A stretch of DNA of 64,000 nt from DASTCZ01 sp963704455 (GCA_963704455.1 OY969905.1:4278001-4342000), one strand, 5' to 3'; positions 1-9,417 are shown, counted from the stretch's first letter. Numbers and translations are program-made. The notes: a model not told the origin generated them from the letters alone.

Positions 1-99
1 CTATATTCGCCGCCGTCGCGCGCCGTCAACGCGCGCGCCTGCGCACCGCGCCTGATTGTGTTACATTCCCGTGTTCTTAATCTCTACGGGGAATCATCC

Positions 100-1080
100 A
101 TGGGAAAGCCGAAAGTTTACGCTGCGCATCCGATGTTCGAAGCCGCGCGCAAACTCATCGAATCGCACTGCGATGTCGAATACTGGCGCGGCCCGAATCG
201 CCCGCCGCGCGCTACACTTCTTGAAAAAGTCACCGGCAAAGATGCGCTCATCTGTCTCCTGACGGAAAAAATCAATGACGAGCTGCTCGCTGCCGGCCCG
301 GCACTCCGCATCGTTGCAAACGTCGCCGTCGGCTTTGACAACATTGACGTCCCCGCCTGCACTCGCCGCAAGGTTTTCGCCAGCAACACGCCCGGCGTGC
401 TCGACGAAACCACCGCCGATTTCGCGTGGACGCTTCTCATGGCAGTCGCGCGCCGAGTTCTCGAAGGCGATCGCCTCACTCGCTCCGGCCATTGGACCGG
501 CTGGGACCTCGACCAACTATGCGGCGCCGATATTTGGGGCAAGACGCTCGGAGTCGTCGGTTTTGGCCGAATCGGCCGCGCCGTTGCGCGTCGCGCCGGT
601 GGTTTCAACATGCGCGTGATTTATACCGACGCGATTCGCGCCTCTCTCGAAGCCGAACGCGAGCTGCGCGCCGAATACGTTTCCATGGATCGCGTGTTCG
701 CCGAGGCGGATTTCATCTCGCTTCACGTTCCGCTGCTGCCCGAAACGCGCGGCCTGATTTCCACCGCGCGCCTTGCGCAGATGAAGCCCACCGCCTTCAT
801 TATTAATACCTCGCGCGGTCCGGTTGTCGACGAGGCCGCGCTCGTCGCCGCGCTCGAAGCGAGAAAAATCGGCGGTGCCGCGCTCGACGTTTATGAAAAG
901 GAGCCCCAGGTTCACCCGGGGCTGGTCGGCCGTGCGGACGTAATCCTCGCGCCGCACATCGCGTCGGCATCCGTCGAAACGCGCACGAAAATGGCCGTGA
1001 TGGCTTGCGAAAACGTGATCGCGGCGCTCGACGGCCGCAAGCCGCCGAACGCGCTGAATCCGGAATTATTCACCGCTTGA
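100..1080 (+). CDS. Hydroxypyruvate/glyoxylate reductase (D-2-hydroxyacid dehydrogenase)
   Basis: A 326-residue NAD(P)-dependent D-2-hydroxyacid dehydrogenase, the usual length for the family. The substrate-side motif NVAVGFDNID lies at residues 74-83. The Rossmann GxGxxG (GFGRIG) is at 154-159. The catalytic trio is visible as Arg239 (in NTSRGPVVDE), Glu268 (in YEKEP) and His286 (in LAPHIAS). The family reduces glyoxylate or hydroxypyruvate to glycolate or D-glycerate in the cytoplasm. The start at 100 is preferred because a CGGGG ribosome-binding site lies just upstream and the family N-terminus begins there; an in-frame TTG at 58 would add 14 residues without homology. A GlcG-like gene and a glycerate 2-kinase follow on the same strand, so the glyoxylate/glycerate role is supported by context. 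The exact substrate is inferred. Confidence 0.9.
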   Translation: MGKPKVYAAHPMFEAARKLIESHCDVEYWRGPNRPPRATLLEKVTGKDALICLLTEKINDELLAAGPALRIVANVAVGFDNIDVPACTRRKVFASNTPGVLDETTADFAWTLLMAVARRVLEGDRLTRSGHWTGWDLDQLCGADIWGKTLGVVGFGRIGRAVARRAGGFNMRVIYTDAIRASLEAERELRAEYVSMDRVFAEADFISLHVPLLPETRGLISTARLAQMKPTAFIINTSRGPVVDEAALVAALEARKIGGAALDVYEKEPQVHPGLVGRADVILAPHIASASVETRTKMAVMACENVIAALDGRKPPNALNPELFTA

Positions 1081-1133
1081 TTGTATTTGCGTAGGGGCGG
1101 GTTTTCACCCCGCCAGTTAGGAACTATTCAGCC

Positions 1134-1568
1134 ATGCCACTCGTCACCCGCAATCATCTGAAGCTCACCCTCGAAGGCGCGTGCGCCGTCCTCGCCGCCG
1201 CCGAACGCCGCGCCGTCGAAATGAAAATCCCCATGGACATCGCCGTTGTTGACGACGGCGGCTTCCTTCTCGCCTTCGCGCGAATGGACGGCGCGAAAAA
1301 ATCCTCCGTGCAGATTGCCATTGTCAAGGCGCACTCGGCCGCTATTCGCCGCAAGCCGAGCGGCCCCGCTCTTTCGGGCGATCAGACAAACATTCTTGTC
1401 TCGTTGAGCCTTGCCATCGGCAGCCACGCGAACCAGACGCCCCTGCGCGGCGGCCTGCCTCTCGAAGTGGACGGCGAATGCGTTGGTGCCATCGGCGTCA
1501 GCAACGGCAGTGAGGAGGAAGACCTCGACGTCGCTCGCGCCGGAGCCGCCGCGCTCGCCAAGGCCTAG
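1134..1568 (+). CDS. GlcG/HbpS-family protein (DUF336)
   Basis: A 144-residue single-domain protein of the GlcG/HbpS (DUF336) family, matching the usual size of about 140 residues. Seen features are the N-terminal pattern LEGACAVLAAAERRAVEM, the central VVDDGGFLLAFARMDGAK and the C-terminal GGLPLEVDGECVGAIGVSNG. Members are often encoded beside glycolate or glyoxylate genes, and some bind or degrade haem, but the biochemical role in these operons is not settled. It lies 53 bases after the hydroxypyruvate reductase and 12 bases before the glycerate kinase, so co-transcription is likely. There is no signal peptide, so a cytoplasmic location is expected. Confidence 0.8.
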   Translation: MPLVTRNHLKLTLEGACAVLAAAERRAVEMKIPMDIAVVDDGGFLLAFARMDGAKKSSVQIAIVKAHSAAIRRKPSGPALSGDQTNILVSLSLAIGSHANQTPLRGGLPLEVDGECVGAIGVSNGSEEEDLDVARAGAAALAKA

Positions 1569-1580
1569 CCTCATTGCGTT

Positions 1581-2906
1581 ATGCCTCCCGCCCTTGACCT
1601 CAAGTCCGCCGCACGCCGCATCTTCACCGAGACGCTTTCTGCGATCGATATCGGCGAAACACTTCGTCGCAAGTTCGCGCGCTCGGGCTCGCGCATTCAA
1701 TGTTGTGGAGTGGAAGTTGATCTCGCGCGTCACTCTCGCATCCGCGTCGTCGCACTCGGCAAAGCCTCGCATGCAATGGCCGAAGGACTTGTGTCAGTTT
1801 GCGCGCCCGATTTCCCTCTGGGGGGCATTCTCGTGGGACCAACTCCGCCGCCGCGTCCTCTTGCGGGATTCAAGGATTTCGTCGCAGGGCATCCGGTTCC
1901 CAATGATCAAAGTTTCGCCGCCGCTCGCGCAATTCTGAAAATGCTCGGCGAGTGCGGCGCGGATACGCTCGTCTTCTTTCTGCTTTCTGGCGGCGGCTCC
2001 GCACTCGTCGAGTTGCCGCTGGACCCCACAATTCCTCTCGAAGATTTCCAGACGATGCATCGTGCGCTCGTCGGCTGCGGCGCGCCGATTGACGACATCA
2101 ACGCCGTCCGCAAGCACCTCTCGGCTGTGAAGGGAGGTCGCCTCTCCGCAGCCGCGCCTCAAGCGATGAAAATCACGCTCGGCGTAACGGACGTTCCCGA
2201 AGGCCGCGAGTCCGCTCTTGCCTCCGGCCCCACATTGCCCGACCCGACAACCATCGCCGACGCTCGACGCGTTGTCGAACAATTTCATTTACTTCCAGTT
2301 TTGCCCACTTCCATCGGCGCAAAATTTACCGCGCCCGGTGGACTCATCGAAACGCCAAAGCCGGACAATCCGGCATTCAAGCGCGCCCATTTTGAAATCG
2401 TCCTCGGTATGCACGACCTTTTTCATCACGCTCACATCGCTGCCGAATCCGCCGGCTTTCAGACAATCTGTGACAACACCACCGACGACTGGCCGCTGGA
2501 ACGCGCCGCCGAATTTCTGCTCGGCGAACTTGATCGCTTCGCCCGCGAATGCCCCGGCCGCCCGGTAGCTGTGATCGCCGACGGTGAAGTTAGCTCGCCC
2601 GTCCACGGCGATGGCGTCGGCGGACGCAATTCCGCCTTCGTCCTCGAATGCATGTGGAAAATTGCAGGCCGTCGCATTGCCGTTCTCAGTGCGGGCACGG
2701 ATGGAATTGACGGCTCAAGCCCTGCCGCCGGAGCCGTTGCCACCGGCGGATCACTCGCTCGCGCTCTCAGCTCCGGTCTGGATCCCGCCGATTTCGCGCG
2801 TCGCAGCGACTCTTACAATTTCTTCAACAAACTCGGCGACGCCATCATCACCGGCCCCACGGGGAACAATTTGCGTGACCTCCGCATCCTTCTCGCCGCG
2901 GAATAA
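1581..2906 (+). CDS. Glycerate 2-kinase (MOFRL/GckA family)
   Basis: A 441-residue glycerate kinase of the DUF4147-MOFRL type, which phosphorylates D-glycerate to 2-phosphoglycerate. The N-terminal domain carries the glycine-rich nucleotide segment FLLSGGGSALVELP at about residues 133-146 and NAVRKHLSAVKGGRLS. The C-terminal MOFRL domain shows GDGVGGRNSAFVL at about 343-355 and AGTDGIDGSSPAAGAV at about 371-386. Length matches the family. The gene starts 12 bases after the GlcG-like gene and closes the operon with hydroxypyruvate reductase, so glyoxylate-derived or hydroxypyruvate-derived glycerate could be passed into glycolysis. The following cupin gene is convergent and its stop lies only 6 bases away. 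Confidence 0.9.
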   Translation: MPPALDLKSAARRIFTETLSAIDIGETLRRKFARSGSRIQCCGVEVDLARHSRIRVVALGKASHAMAEGLVSVCAPDFPLGGILVGPTPPPRPLAGFKDFVAGHPVPNDQSFAAARAILKMLGECGADTLVFFLLSGGGSALVELPLDPTIPLEDFQTMHRALVGCGAPIDDINAVRKHLSAVKGGRLSAAAPQAMKITLGVTDVPEGRESALASGPTLPDPTTIADARRVVEQFHLLPVLPTSIGAKFTAPGGLIETPKPDNPAFKRAHFEIVLGMHDLFHHAHIAAESAGFQTICDNTTDDWPLERAAEFLLGELDRFARECPGRPVAVIADGEVSSPVHGDGVGGRNSAFVLECMWKIAGRRIAVLSAGTDGIDGSSPAAGAVATGGSLARALSSGLDPADFARRSDSYNFFNKLGDAIITGPTGNNLRDLRILLAAE

Positions 2907-2912
2907 ACCAAT

Positions 2913-3275
2913 CTACTTCTTCGCTCCCGCTCGCAGATAAGCATCATCCTTGTCAATCCAGTCCTGCCGCCGCGGCGTGAACACGTCCAGGTCATCCGTA
3001 TCCTCGATCGCTTCCGCAGCATGAGGCACTCCCGGCGGAATCAGCAACACTTCGCCCGTGCGCACCACCACCACCCCATCATCCAATGTGAATTTCAGCG
3101 CGCCCGCGAGAATAAACGTAATCTGCTCGTTCACATGCGAATGCCGCGGCACTATTGCTCCGCGCTTCAGGTACACGCGAGCAATGGTCATTTTTTCACA
3201 GTTCAGCATCCGCCGCGATATCAGCGGATTCAGCATTTCGTTCTCGACCTTTTCCCATGAGTGCTTTTCCAGCAT
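2913..3275 (-). CDS. Cupin-domain protein
   Basis: A 120-residue single cupin. Motif 1 is seen as GAIVPRHSHVNEQITFILAG, giving the H-x-H-x3-E metal ligands. Motif 2 is GEVLLIPPGVPHAAEA, with the final histidine ligand. The RBS AGGAG lies about 9 bases before the ATG at 3275. It is a small cytoplasmic metal-binding beta-barrel. Relatives include detoxifying dioxygenases and sugar or acid binding proteins, and nothing here identifies the substrate. It is convergent with the glycerate operon and divergent from the membrane methyltransferase-like gene. Confidence 0.8.
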   Translation of the reverse strand: MLEKHSWEKVENEMLNPLISRRMLNCEKMTIARVYLKRGAIVPRHSHVNEQITFILAGALKFTLDDGVVVVRTGEVLLIPPGVPHAAEAIEDTDDLDVFTPRRQDWIDKDDAYLRAGAKK

Positions 3276-3408
3276 TGCTTTTTCGCTCCTTGGTCATGCG
3301 GCTGATTGCCCGCGCCCACGCATCGTCCGATGAAACCGCCCGCAGCGTCAATCCTATTTCATCTCCTTCCCCTCTTGCCGCACGCGACGCGCGCACCTAT
3401 CATGCCCC

Positions 3409-3975
3409 GTGCGATTCTTCCGCTATCTCTCTCTGCTCGTCTTCTTTCTCGACCTGCCCGTCCCGTTCTATTGGTTCATCCTGCATCCATTCGCGAAGTT
3501 CTGGCGCACCAGAATCCGCGCTGCTTTTTACTTTGCAGGTCTCGGCGCATGGACAGCCGGCGGCATTTTCGTTTTCCTTTATCGCCATGAATTGCTCGCG
3601 CCGGGTGCCCCTTCGATATCATTCGCCTTGCTTGGCACTGCACTGATCGTAGCAAACGGAATCATCCTCTACTGCGCTACAAAAGATCTTGGCCACATGA
3701 AACTTGTCGGTCACGCCGAACTCTCCGGCAAGACCGACCTCGTCACCGTGGGCCTTTATCGCCACATCCGAAATCCGCGCTACGCAGGAATGATCGTCGC
3801 GGTCGCAGGCGCATGCATTCTTGCGGACTCTCGATGGGCGCTCACAGTTTCTGCGATTTGGCTCGTTCTCGTTACTGTGGTGATTTTTCTCGAAGAGCAC
3901 GAAATGCGCTCGCGCTTCGGCGCCCAGTATCGCGAATACTGCCGCTCCGTCCCTCGATTTCTCCCACGCATCTGA
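3409..3975 (+). CDS. Isoprenylcysteine carboxyl methyltransferase/PEMT-like membrane protein
   Basis: A 188-residue integral membrane protein with four or five hydrophobic segments. The C-terminal signature of the ICMT/phospholipid N-methyltransferase-like family is visible: GLYRHIRNPRYAGMIVAVAGA, followed by EEHEMRSRFGAQYREYCRSVPRFLP. The R-N-P-x-Y segment and the later E-E-H-E/Y-R-S-V-P-R pattern form the SAM-binding region in this family. Bacterial members methylate lipids or small thiols; the substrate here is unknown. The start is a GTG at 3409; an ATG at 3402 is in another frame. It stands alone between the cupin and the TPR gene. Confidence 0.75.
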   Translation: MRFFRYLSLLVFFLDLPVPFYWFILHPFAKFWRTRIRAAFYFAGLGAWTAGGIFVFLYRHELLAPGAPSISFALLGTALIVANGIILYCATKDLGHMKLVGHAELSGKTDLVTVGLYRHIRNPRYAGMIVAVAGACILADSRWALTVSAIWLVLVTVVIFLEEHEMRSRFGAQYREYCRSVPRFLPRI

Positions 3976-4128
3976 ACTGGATGCGTTCTTCTTGCTTTTC
4001 TCTGCGCCCTCCGCTCCTCTGCCGTGAAACGCCTCTTTTTTCCGCCCCGCGTTTTTCCATAGCTCCCATGTCCTACAATTTTGGTATGCTGGCGCCACGT
4101 AGTTCGGTATTCCTTCCGGGAGGGCACG

Positions 4129-5295
4129 ATGCGGAAGACTTCTCTTTTGCTTGTGATTGCATTCATTCTGGGGGCGGCTGGTGCCGCTCGCGCGCAGCTC
4201 GTTCGCACCACGCCCGTCCACGCGGGCTCGCCCGAAGAAAAGGCGCTCGAAGATATCAGCGCCGCCACCGACCCCGCGCAAAAACTCGCGCTGATTGATA
4301 AGTTCACCACCGACTTCGGCCAGGGCGATATGGCCGTCATGGCCAATGAGCTTTACGTTTCCTATTACGCCGATGCGAAGAATTACGCCAAAATGGCGGA
4401 ATACGCACAAAAAGTCCTCGCGGTTGACTCCGACAATTTCAACGCCACGATTCACCTTGCTCGCGCCGAAGCCGAGCTCGGCAACATCGGCCCGCTCTTC
4501 GACGCCGGCGACAAATTGACCGCAATCATCGTTCGCTACAAAGCGCAGACTGCTCCGGCGGACACACCCCCGGAAATCTGGAAGCCGAATCACGATCAGG
4601 CGCTCGCGGACCAGCACGACCAGATCGAATATGTTCACACGCTCCTCGCGAACGCCGTTTTCCGCTCGCAGTCCCCCGCGGAGCAAGCCGCGTTCGGCGA
4701 GCGCTTCGCCGCGACATTCTCCGATTCGCCTTACGCCGCTTCCTGCGATGCCCTCGCGGCCGGCGCTTACCAGCAATTGCAGAACTTTCCCAAGATGATC
4801 GCCGCCGGCGAAAAAGTTCTCTCCATGGACCCCAACAACACGGATACGCTCCTTCTTCTCGCGGACTATTACAGCGACCGGGGGTTGGAACTCGACAAGG
4901 CTGACGCCTTCGCGAAAAAAGCGATCGCGTTGCTCCCCGCTGCAAAGAAACCCGAGGGCGTCTCCGATGAGGATTGGCAAAAACGAATCAACTTTCAGAC
5001 TGGCCTCGCGTGGTCCGCCGAAGGTCAAATTCTCATCAATCGAAGTAATCTGGAGGGTGCCGCATCTGCCTTTCAAAAAGCGAGTCCACTGTTGAAAAGC
5101 AACACGGTCTATTACGCGCGGAATCTTTACCGCCTCGGCTTCACTTACGCGCGTTTGAAAAAAGTCCCTGAGGCCACCGCCGCGCTAAACGAAGTCATCT
5201 CATTGAATACGCCGCCGTTTAAGGCGCTCGCTCAGCAAACGCTGCAGCAGCTCAACGGCACCCCGGCACCGGCAAAGCGTACCTCGCACGAATAG
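4129..5295 (+). CDS. Secreted tetratricopeptide-repeat protein
   Basis: A 388-residue protein with a clear signal peptide (MRKTSLLLVIAFILGAAGAARAQ). Several degenerate TPR motifs follow, for example around YAKMAEYAQKVLAVDSDNFNATIHLARAEAELG, FPKMIAAGEKVLSMDPNNTDTLLLLADYY and ARNLYRLGFTYARLKKVPEATAALNEVI. TPR arrays act as protein-binding scaffolds, here in the periplasm. The ATG at 4129 follows GGGAGGG and begins the signal peptide, so the in-frame TTG at 4081 is not used. It stands alone, so no partner can be named. Similar secreted TPR proteins are abundant in Acidobacteriota. Confidence 0.8.
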   Translation: MRKTSLLLVIAFILGAAGAARAQLVRTTPVHAGSPEEKALEDISAATDPAQKLALIDKFTTDFGQGDMAVMANELYVSYYADAKNYAKMAEYAQKVLAVDSDNFNATIHLARAEAELGNIGPLFDAGDKLTAIIVRYKAQTAPADTPPEIWKPNHDQALADQHDQIEYVHTLLANAVFRSQSPAEQAAFGERFAATFSDSPYAASCDALAAGAYQQLQNFPKMIAAGEKVLSMDPNNTDTLLLLADYYSDRGLELDKADAFAKKAIALLPAAKKPEGVSDEDWQKRINFQTGLAWSAEGQILINRSNLEGAASAFQKASPLLKSNTVYYARNLYRLGFTYARLKKVPEATAALNEVISLNTPPFKALAQQTLQQLNGTPAPAKRTSHE

Positions 5296-5440
5296 ATTTT
5301 TTGAGCTAATGTGGCTCAGTTTCCCCGGGCTCATTCACCGAGGGTCTGAGGTTTTTCGGCGGTTCTTCGTTCCATCCAATTGCATTCGGTTTTTTTCTCT
5401 GTCTCCGGCGCAACCCCCCAGTGATATAACTCTTTTCCGG

Positions 5441-6766
5441 ATGCGTGCCTCCTCTCCCGCCAAACTCACTCTCCTCCCCCTCGTCGCCGCTACTTACTTC
5501 ATGGTTGCCGGCGGCCCATATGGCCTCGAGGACGTCATCGGCTCTTCAGGTTACATGGGCGCGCTTTTGATTCTGCTAATCACTCCGTTTCTCTGGAGTC
5601 TCCCCACCGCGCTCATGGTCAGTGAGCTTGCAAGCGCCATTCCCGAAGAGGGTGGCTTCTACGTTTGGGTCAATCGCGGACTCGGAAGATTTTGGGGATT
5701 TCAGGAATCGTGGCTTTCGCTCGTGGGTTCCGTCTTTGAAATGGCTCTCTATCCCACCCTTTTCGTGGACTACCTCAGCCATTTGCCGCTGACTCACGCT
5801 ATCGTCGCAGGATATCGCGGCCCCCTTGTCGGCCTCGGGATGATCGCCTTGTGTGCTTGGTGGAACATCATCGGCGCGCGCAGCGTAGGAATTGGCGCGA
5901 CGGTCATGGGTGTTTTGCTTCTCAGTCCTTTCGTCGCACTAACGATTTGCAGTTTGCTCTATCGGGGGCATGGGGCTGCCGCCTCCACTCCATCACCGTC
6001 GCATGTGTCAGGTGACATCCTCGGCGGCATTCTCGTTGCGATGTGGAATTACATGGGGTGGGACAACACTTCCACAATCGCTGGCGAAGTGGACCGCCCT
6101 CAACGCACCTACCCGCGCGCCATGTGGATCAGCGTTACGCTTGTCGCCGTCAGTTATCTAATCCCGGTCGCCGCTATCGCGCGCTCACACATGGATTTGG
6201 GTTTCTGGTCAACGGGCGGCTGGGTTGACGCAGGACGCATTGTCGGAGGCACATGGCTCGCCATCGCAATCACTGTTGCAGGCATTATTGGCGCCATCGG
6301 CTGCTTCAATGCGCTCATGCTTTCTTTCACGCGACTACCCATGGTCATGGCCCAAGAAGGCGTGCTACCAAAGGTCCTCGCACGCCGACACGCGCGTTCA
6401 GGCACCCCGTGGGTCGCCATCGTCGTCTGCGCCGTCGCCTGGGCGGGTTGCATGTTCCTCGGCTTCGAGCGTCTCGTAATCCTTGACGTGCTTCTAACCG
6501 GACTCAGCATCCTCCTCGAGTTCTGGGCGCTCACCGGTCTGCGTCTGCGCGAACCAAATCTTGCACGGCCATATCGAGTCCCCGGCGGCGTCCTCGGGAC
6601 TGTACTCATCGGACTGCCTCCGCTCGCTTTGATGGTCGCTGCGGCAGTTCGCAATCACAGTGAACGCGTCGGCCCGCTCAACGGCCTCCTCTTCGGCGCA
6701 ATCCTTGCCGTCGCCGGTCCGCTGCTCTATTTCCTCTCCCGTCCGCGCCGCTCATCTTTATCATGA
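5441..6766 (+). CDS. APC-superfamily amino acid permease
   Basis: A 441-residue polytopic transporter with about 12 hydrophobic segments. The APC family start is visible in TLLPLVAATYFMVAGGPYGLEDVIG, the equivalent of the helix 1 glycine-rich unwound substrate site. MWNYMGWDNTSTIAGEVDRPQRTYPRA is the typical segment of the amino acid/polyamine subfamily, and the C-terminal YRVPGG follows. The start at 5441 fits the family N-terminus; an in-frame ATG at 5309 would add 44 residues with no homology. Likely an inner-membrane proton-coupled amino acid or polyamine carrier; the substrate cannot be read from sequence. Confidence 0.85.
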   Translation: MRASSPAKLTLLPLVAATYFMVAGGPYGLEDVIGSSGYMGALLILLITPFLWSLPTALMVSELASAIPEEGGFYVWVNRGLGRFWGFQESWLSLVGSVFEMALYPTLFVDYLSHLPLTHAIVAGYRGPLVGLGMIALCAWWNIIGARSVGIGATVMGVLLLSPFVALTICSLLYRGHGAAASTPSPSHVSGDILGGILVAMWNYMGWDNTSTIAGEVDRPQRTYPRAMWISVTLVAVSYLIPVAAIARSHMDLGFWSTGGWVDAGRIVGGTWLAIAITVAGIIGAIGCFNALMLSFTRLPMVMAQEGVLPKVLARRHARSGTPWVAIVVCAVAWAGCMFLGFERLVILDVLLTGLSILLEFWALTGLRLREPNLARPYRVPGGVLGTVLIGLPPLALMVAAAVRNHSERVGPLNGLLFGAILAVAGPLLYFLSRPRRSSLS

Positions 6767-6900
6767 TGTGAGGACGGCGATTTTGACGCCAATCCCGATG
6801 GAGGTGGGGTGCCCCATCCACCTCCGCTTGTGCCTTTCTTCCCGCGCCTTTAGAATTGACACGCCTCGCGGCGCAGCCACTCGCCGCGAGTTTTCACCGC

Positions 6901-6994
<94 letters not shown>

Positions 6995-7087
6995 GCCCTC
7001 CCGGAATTCGACAGGATAGGGTGTAATACGCTGGGCGGGCTATGCGCACATAGTTCCCATCCATTGCGGTACTCAATCGAATAAAAA

Positions 7088-9016
7088 ATGACGCGTTATC
7101 TCTCCCGTGCATTATCCGGCCTCGAAAGCAATGGCGTTAACGGAGAAACGGATCGTCTCTTCGCATACCATCACGCCACCAAGCACACCTATCTCTCTGT
7201 CCGCGCGAATGCGCACTATCTCGACTGGCAAAATCAGCCCAATCCGTTTCGCACCTATGAAGGCGCTCCGCTCGTCGCGCTACCGCCCGCACCGGATTTC
7301 TCCAATGCTGGCGCATTCGCCACAATGGCGGCGCTCGCCGGGGCAGGGAAGTTAGCGTTTGAAAACGATTCCATTTCGGGTGAGCAGGCTCATCATGAGG
7401 CTCTCACAAGAGACATTAATCTCATCAGTCGTTTGCTTTGGCACTCCATGGCCGTCAGCGCATGGAAAAAGGTCGGGAATACCGCCAATCGCTACAGCCT
7501 TCGCGTGAATCCCTCTTCCGGAAATCTTCATCCCACGGAAACTCATCTGGCGCTTACCAGTTTTGTGGGCCTCGACGACGGTTTGTATCACTTTCGCCCG
7601 GATCGCCATGCGCTCGAATTTCGCAGCCCGGGCGCATGGACGCAGCGTCTCGCCGCCGCGCTTGAAATTACCTCGGCCTCGGAATCGCTCTATAGTCCGG
7701 CAGATGAATTTCCACTAATCATTGCGCTGACTTCAATTTTCTGGCGCGAAGCCTGGAAGTACCGCAACCGCGCCTATCGTTACTGCTGCCATGATCTGGG
7801 ACACGCCATGATGAGCTTACTCATGTCGGCGCGCGCGTTGGGCCTGCGCGGCGGCGCAATTGCTCACTTTTGCGATTCACGCCTCTCCCGCGAACTCGGC
7901 TTAGAGAAGAGCGACGAGGCTCCCATGGCTTTCCTGGTTTTTCCGGCGCCGCGCACTCGCGCCGAACAAACATCCCCGCCTACTCAAGCGCCCGCGGGCG
8001 ACCCCAACATTTTGTCCGCCGAAGAAATTGATTATGAGTTGCTCCTCGGCATGCACCGTTCGACGATCCTCACCGATCCCGTTGGACCCGCTCCCGCGAA
8101 TCAGGCGCCACACATGTCTTTTGTGGGACCCACCTCCATAACGAATCCATCTCCACTGAATCCAATTCACGACGCTCCTCTCGCCCCGACAGTTCGCCAA
8201 CGCCGGTCCGCGCTCGATTTCGATCCGCGCAGCTCACTTATGCCGCGCGACGATTTGCATCAGCTCCTCGATTTCGCGACGCGTGATTGGCTTGCCGATT
8301 GGCGCGGAAATTTCAATGCAACATTTGCACCGCCTGATCGAGGCGCCGACTTCGTCGCCCTCTATCTTTACATTCACCGTGTGCAGGATTGCGCCCCCGG
8401 CGTTTATCGCTGGAACAATTCTGTGCGAAAGCTCGATCAACTCCATCGCGGCAACGTCGAGCGCGTCGCGGCTTTTCTCAGCCTCGAACAACCGCTCGCG
8501 GGAAACTCCTGCTTTACCGTTTCAATGATTGCGGATCTTGCGGGCGCGGCTCGCGCCTTCGGCAATCGCGGCTACCGCTATGTGCATTTTGAAGCAGGAG
8601 CAATCGGCCAGAGGCTGTACGTCGGAGCAGAAGCTCTTGGCTGGCGCGCCACCGGCATCGGCGCCTTCTACGACGACGATGTCCACCGCTATCTCGGGTT
8701 TCTCGAAGAAGGAGATTCCTCGCATGAGGGCACCCTTGACACAACAATGCGAGCAGCAGAGCAATCCGCATTGGTCACGCTCGGCTCTCCCGCAAGCCGT
8801 CTCGCGGCTGTGCAAGCCCCGGTCACGCGCGAGTCCGCTCCAATGATTTCCGAATCCCGCGAAGAGCACCTCCCCGGCTCTGAAGGAAACTCAGGTGTTC
8901 CGCTTAATAACGAAAGCGAAACCACGCCGCAACACGATCCGCGCACTCTCCCGCGCCAAGTGATCTACCACTTCGCCGTCGGCCGCGCTGTCCCCGATCC
9001 GCGGCTCGAGGCATAA
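7088..9016 (+). CDS. SagB/ThcOx-type nitroreductase-fold oxidoreductase, two domains
   Basis: A 642-residue protein with two nitroreductase-fold halves. The N-terminal half opens with FAYHHATKHTYLSVRANAHYLDW, typical of SagB-type proteins. It continues with WHSMAVSAWKK, RVNPSSGNLHPTETHLAL (FMN-binding) and RYCCHDLGHAMMSLLMSARALGL. The second half starts near residue 365 (RQRRSALDFDPRSSL) and ends with FEAGAIGQRLYVGAEALGWRATGIGAFYDDDVHRYLGF. SagB dehydrogenases oxidise azolines to azoles in peptide natural products. No YcaO cyclodehydratase or precursor peptide is visible nearby, so this belongs to the poorly characterised stand-alone group. The small gene at 9023 follows after 6 bases. There is a low-complexity linker around 300-360 and a disordered tail. 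Confidence 0.85.
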   Translation: MTRYLSRALSGLESNGVNGETDRLFAYHHATKHTYLSVRANAHYLDWQNQPNPFRTYEGAPLVALPPAPDFSNAGAFATMAALAGAGKLAFENDSISGEQAHHEALTRDINLISRLLWHSMAVSAWKKVGNTANRYSLRVNPSSGNLHPTETHLALTSFVGLDDGLYHFRPDRHALEFRSPGAWTQRLAAALEITSASESLYSPADEFPLIIALTSIFWREAWKYRNRAYRYCCHDLGHAMMSLLMSARALGLRGGAIAHFCDSRLSRELGLEKSDEAPMAFLVFPAPRTRAEQTSPPTQAPAGDPNILSAEEIDYELLLGMHRSTILTDPVGPAPANQAPHMSFVGPTSITNPSPLNPIHDAPLAPTVRQRRSALDFDPRSSLMPRDDLHQLLDFATRDWLADWRGNFNATFAPPDRGADFVALYLYIHRVQDCAPGVYRWNNSVRKLDQLHRGNVERVAAFLSLEQPLAGNSCFTVSMIADLAGAARAFGNRGYRYVHFEAGAIGQRLYVGAEALGWRATGIGAFYDDDVHRYLGFLEEGDSSHEGTLDTTMRAAEQSALVTLGSPASRLAAVQAPVTRESAPMISESREEHLPGSEGNSGVPLNNESETTPQHDPRTLPRQVIYHFAVGRAVPDPRLEA

Positions 9017-9022
9017 ACTTCC

Positions 9023-9313
9023 GTGCTCGGAATTCTCGTCATCGGCAACAATCACTTCATCGTGCGCGGCCCATTGCCGGATTCGGAGACCGCGCTCGCT
9101 CTTGCCCGGCATTGGTCCCTCATTCAAATTGGATGCAAGACGCCCCTCGCTTTGCAGCAGTGGCGCATCAGCACGCGGGAATTTCGTGAAGACCTTGAAT
9201 GGGCGGTGATTGTCCCGGGTGATGGTGAGATTTCCTCCGCGGTAGCGCAGTTGCTAAGCGAAATCGCGCGGAGGGGTATTATGATCTACAACTCAACAAC
9301 AGACTCTTGGTGA
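9023..9313 (+). CDS. Small protein co-encoded with SagB-type oxidoreductase
   Basis: A 96-residue protein read from a GTG start 6 bases after the SagB stop, so it is very likely in the same transcript and may be translationally coupled. Visible segments are VIGNNHFIVRGPLPDSETALALARHWSLIQIG and a short acidic middle (REDLEWAVIVPGDGE). There is no signal peptide or transmembrane segment, and I do not recognise the family. Position suggests a partner or accessory of the oxidoreductase; this is inference only. Confidence 0.6.
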   Translation: MLGILVIGNNHFIVRGPLPDSETALALARHWSLIQIGCKTPLALQQWRISTREFREDLEWAVIVPGDGEISSAVAQLLSEIARRGIMIYNSTTDSW

Positions 9314-9408
9314 CTTGCTCGTTAAGTGCGGCTAGCAATTCTTGCTTGGTACCGCGCATGCCGCCGATAACACATCGCCGCGCTCTCCTCCGCGCCGCAC
9401 ACTTTTTT

Positions 9409-9417
9409 TGATATAAT
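9409..9417 (+). promoter_or_regulatory. Extended -10 promoter for the SIMPL gene
   Basis: A perfect TATAAT at 9412-9417 preceded by TG one base upstream, making an extended -10 element. No good -35 hexamer lies at the expected distance, as is common for extended -10 promoters. The SIMPL-domain gene starts 78 bases downstream. Confidence 0.5.

Noticed and set aside
3619..5076. 485-codon minus-strand open frame across the methyltransferase-like and TPR genes
   Set aside because: It is antisense to two well-supported genes, and its composition is that of a shadow of GC-rich codons with no domain-like pattern.
7088..9313. A thiazole/oxazole-modified peptide cluster around the SagB-type gene
   Set aside because: No YcaO, leader-peptide-binding or precursor gene is visible; the stand-alone SagB type is more likely.
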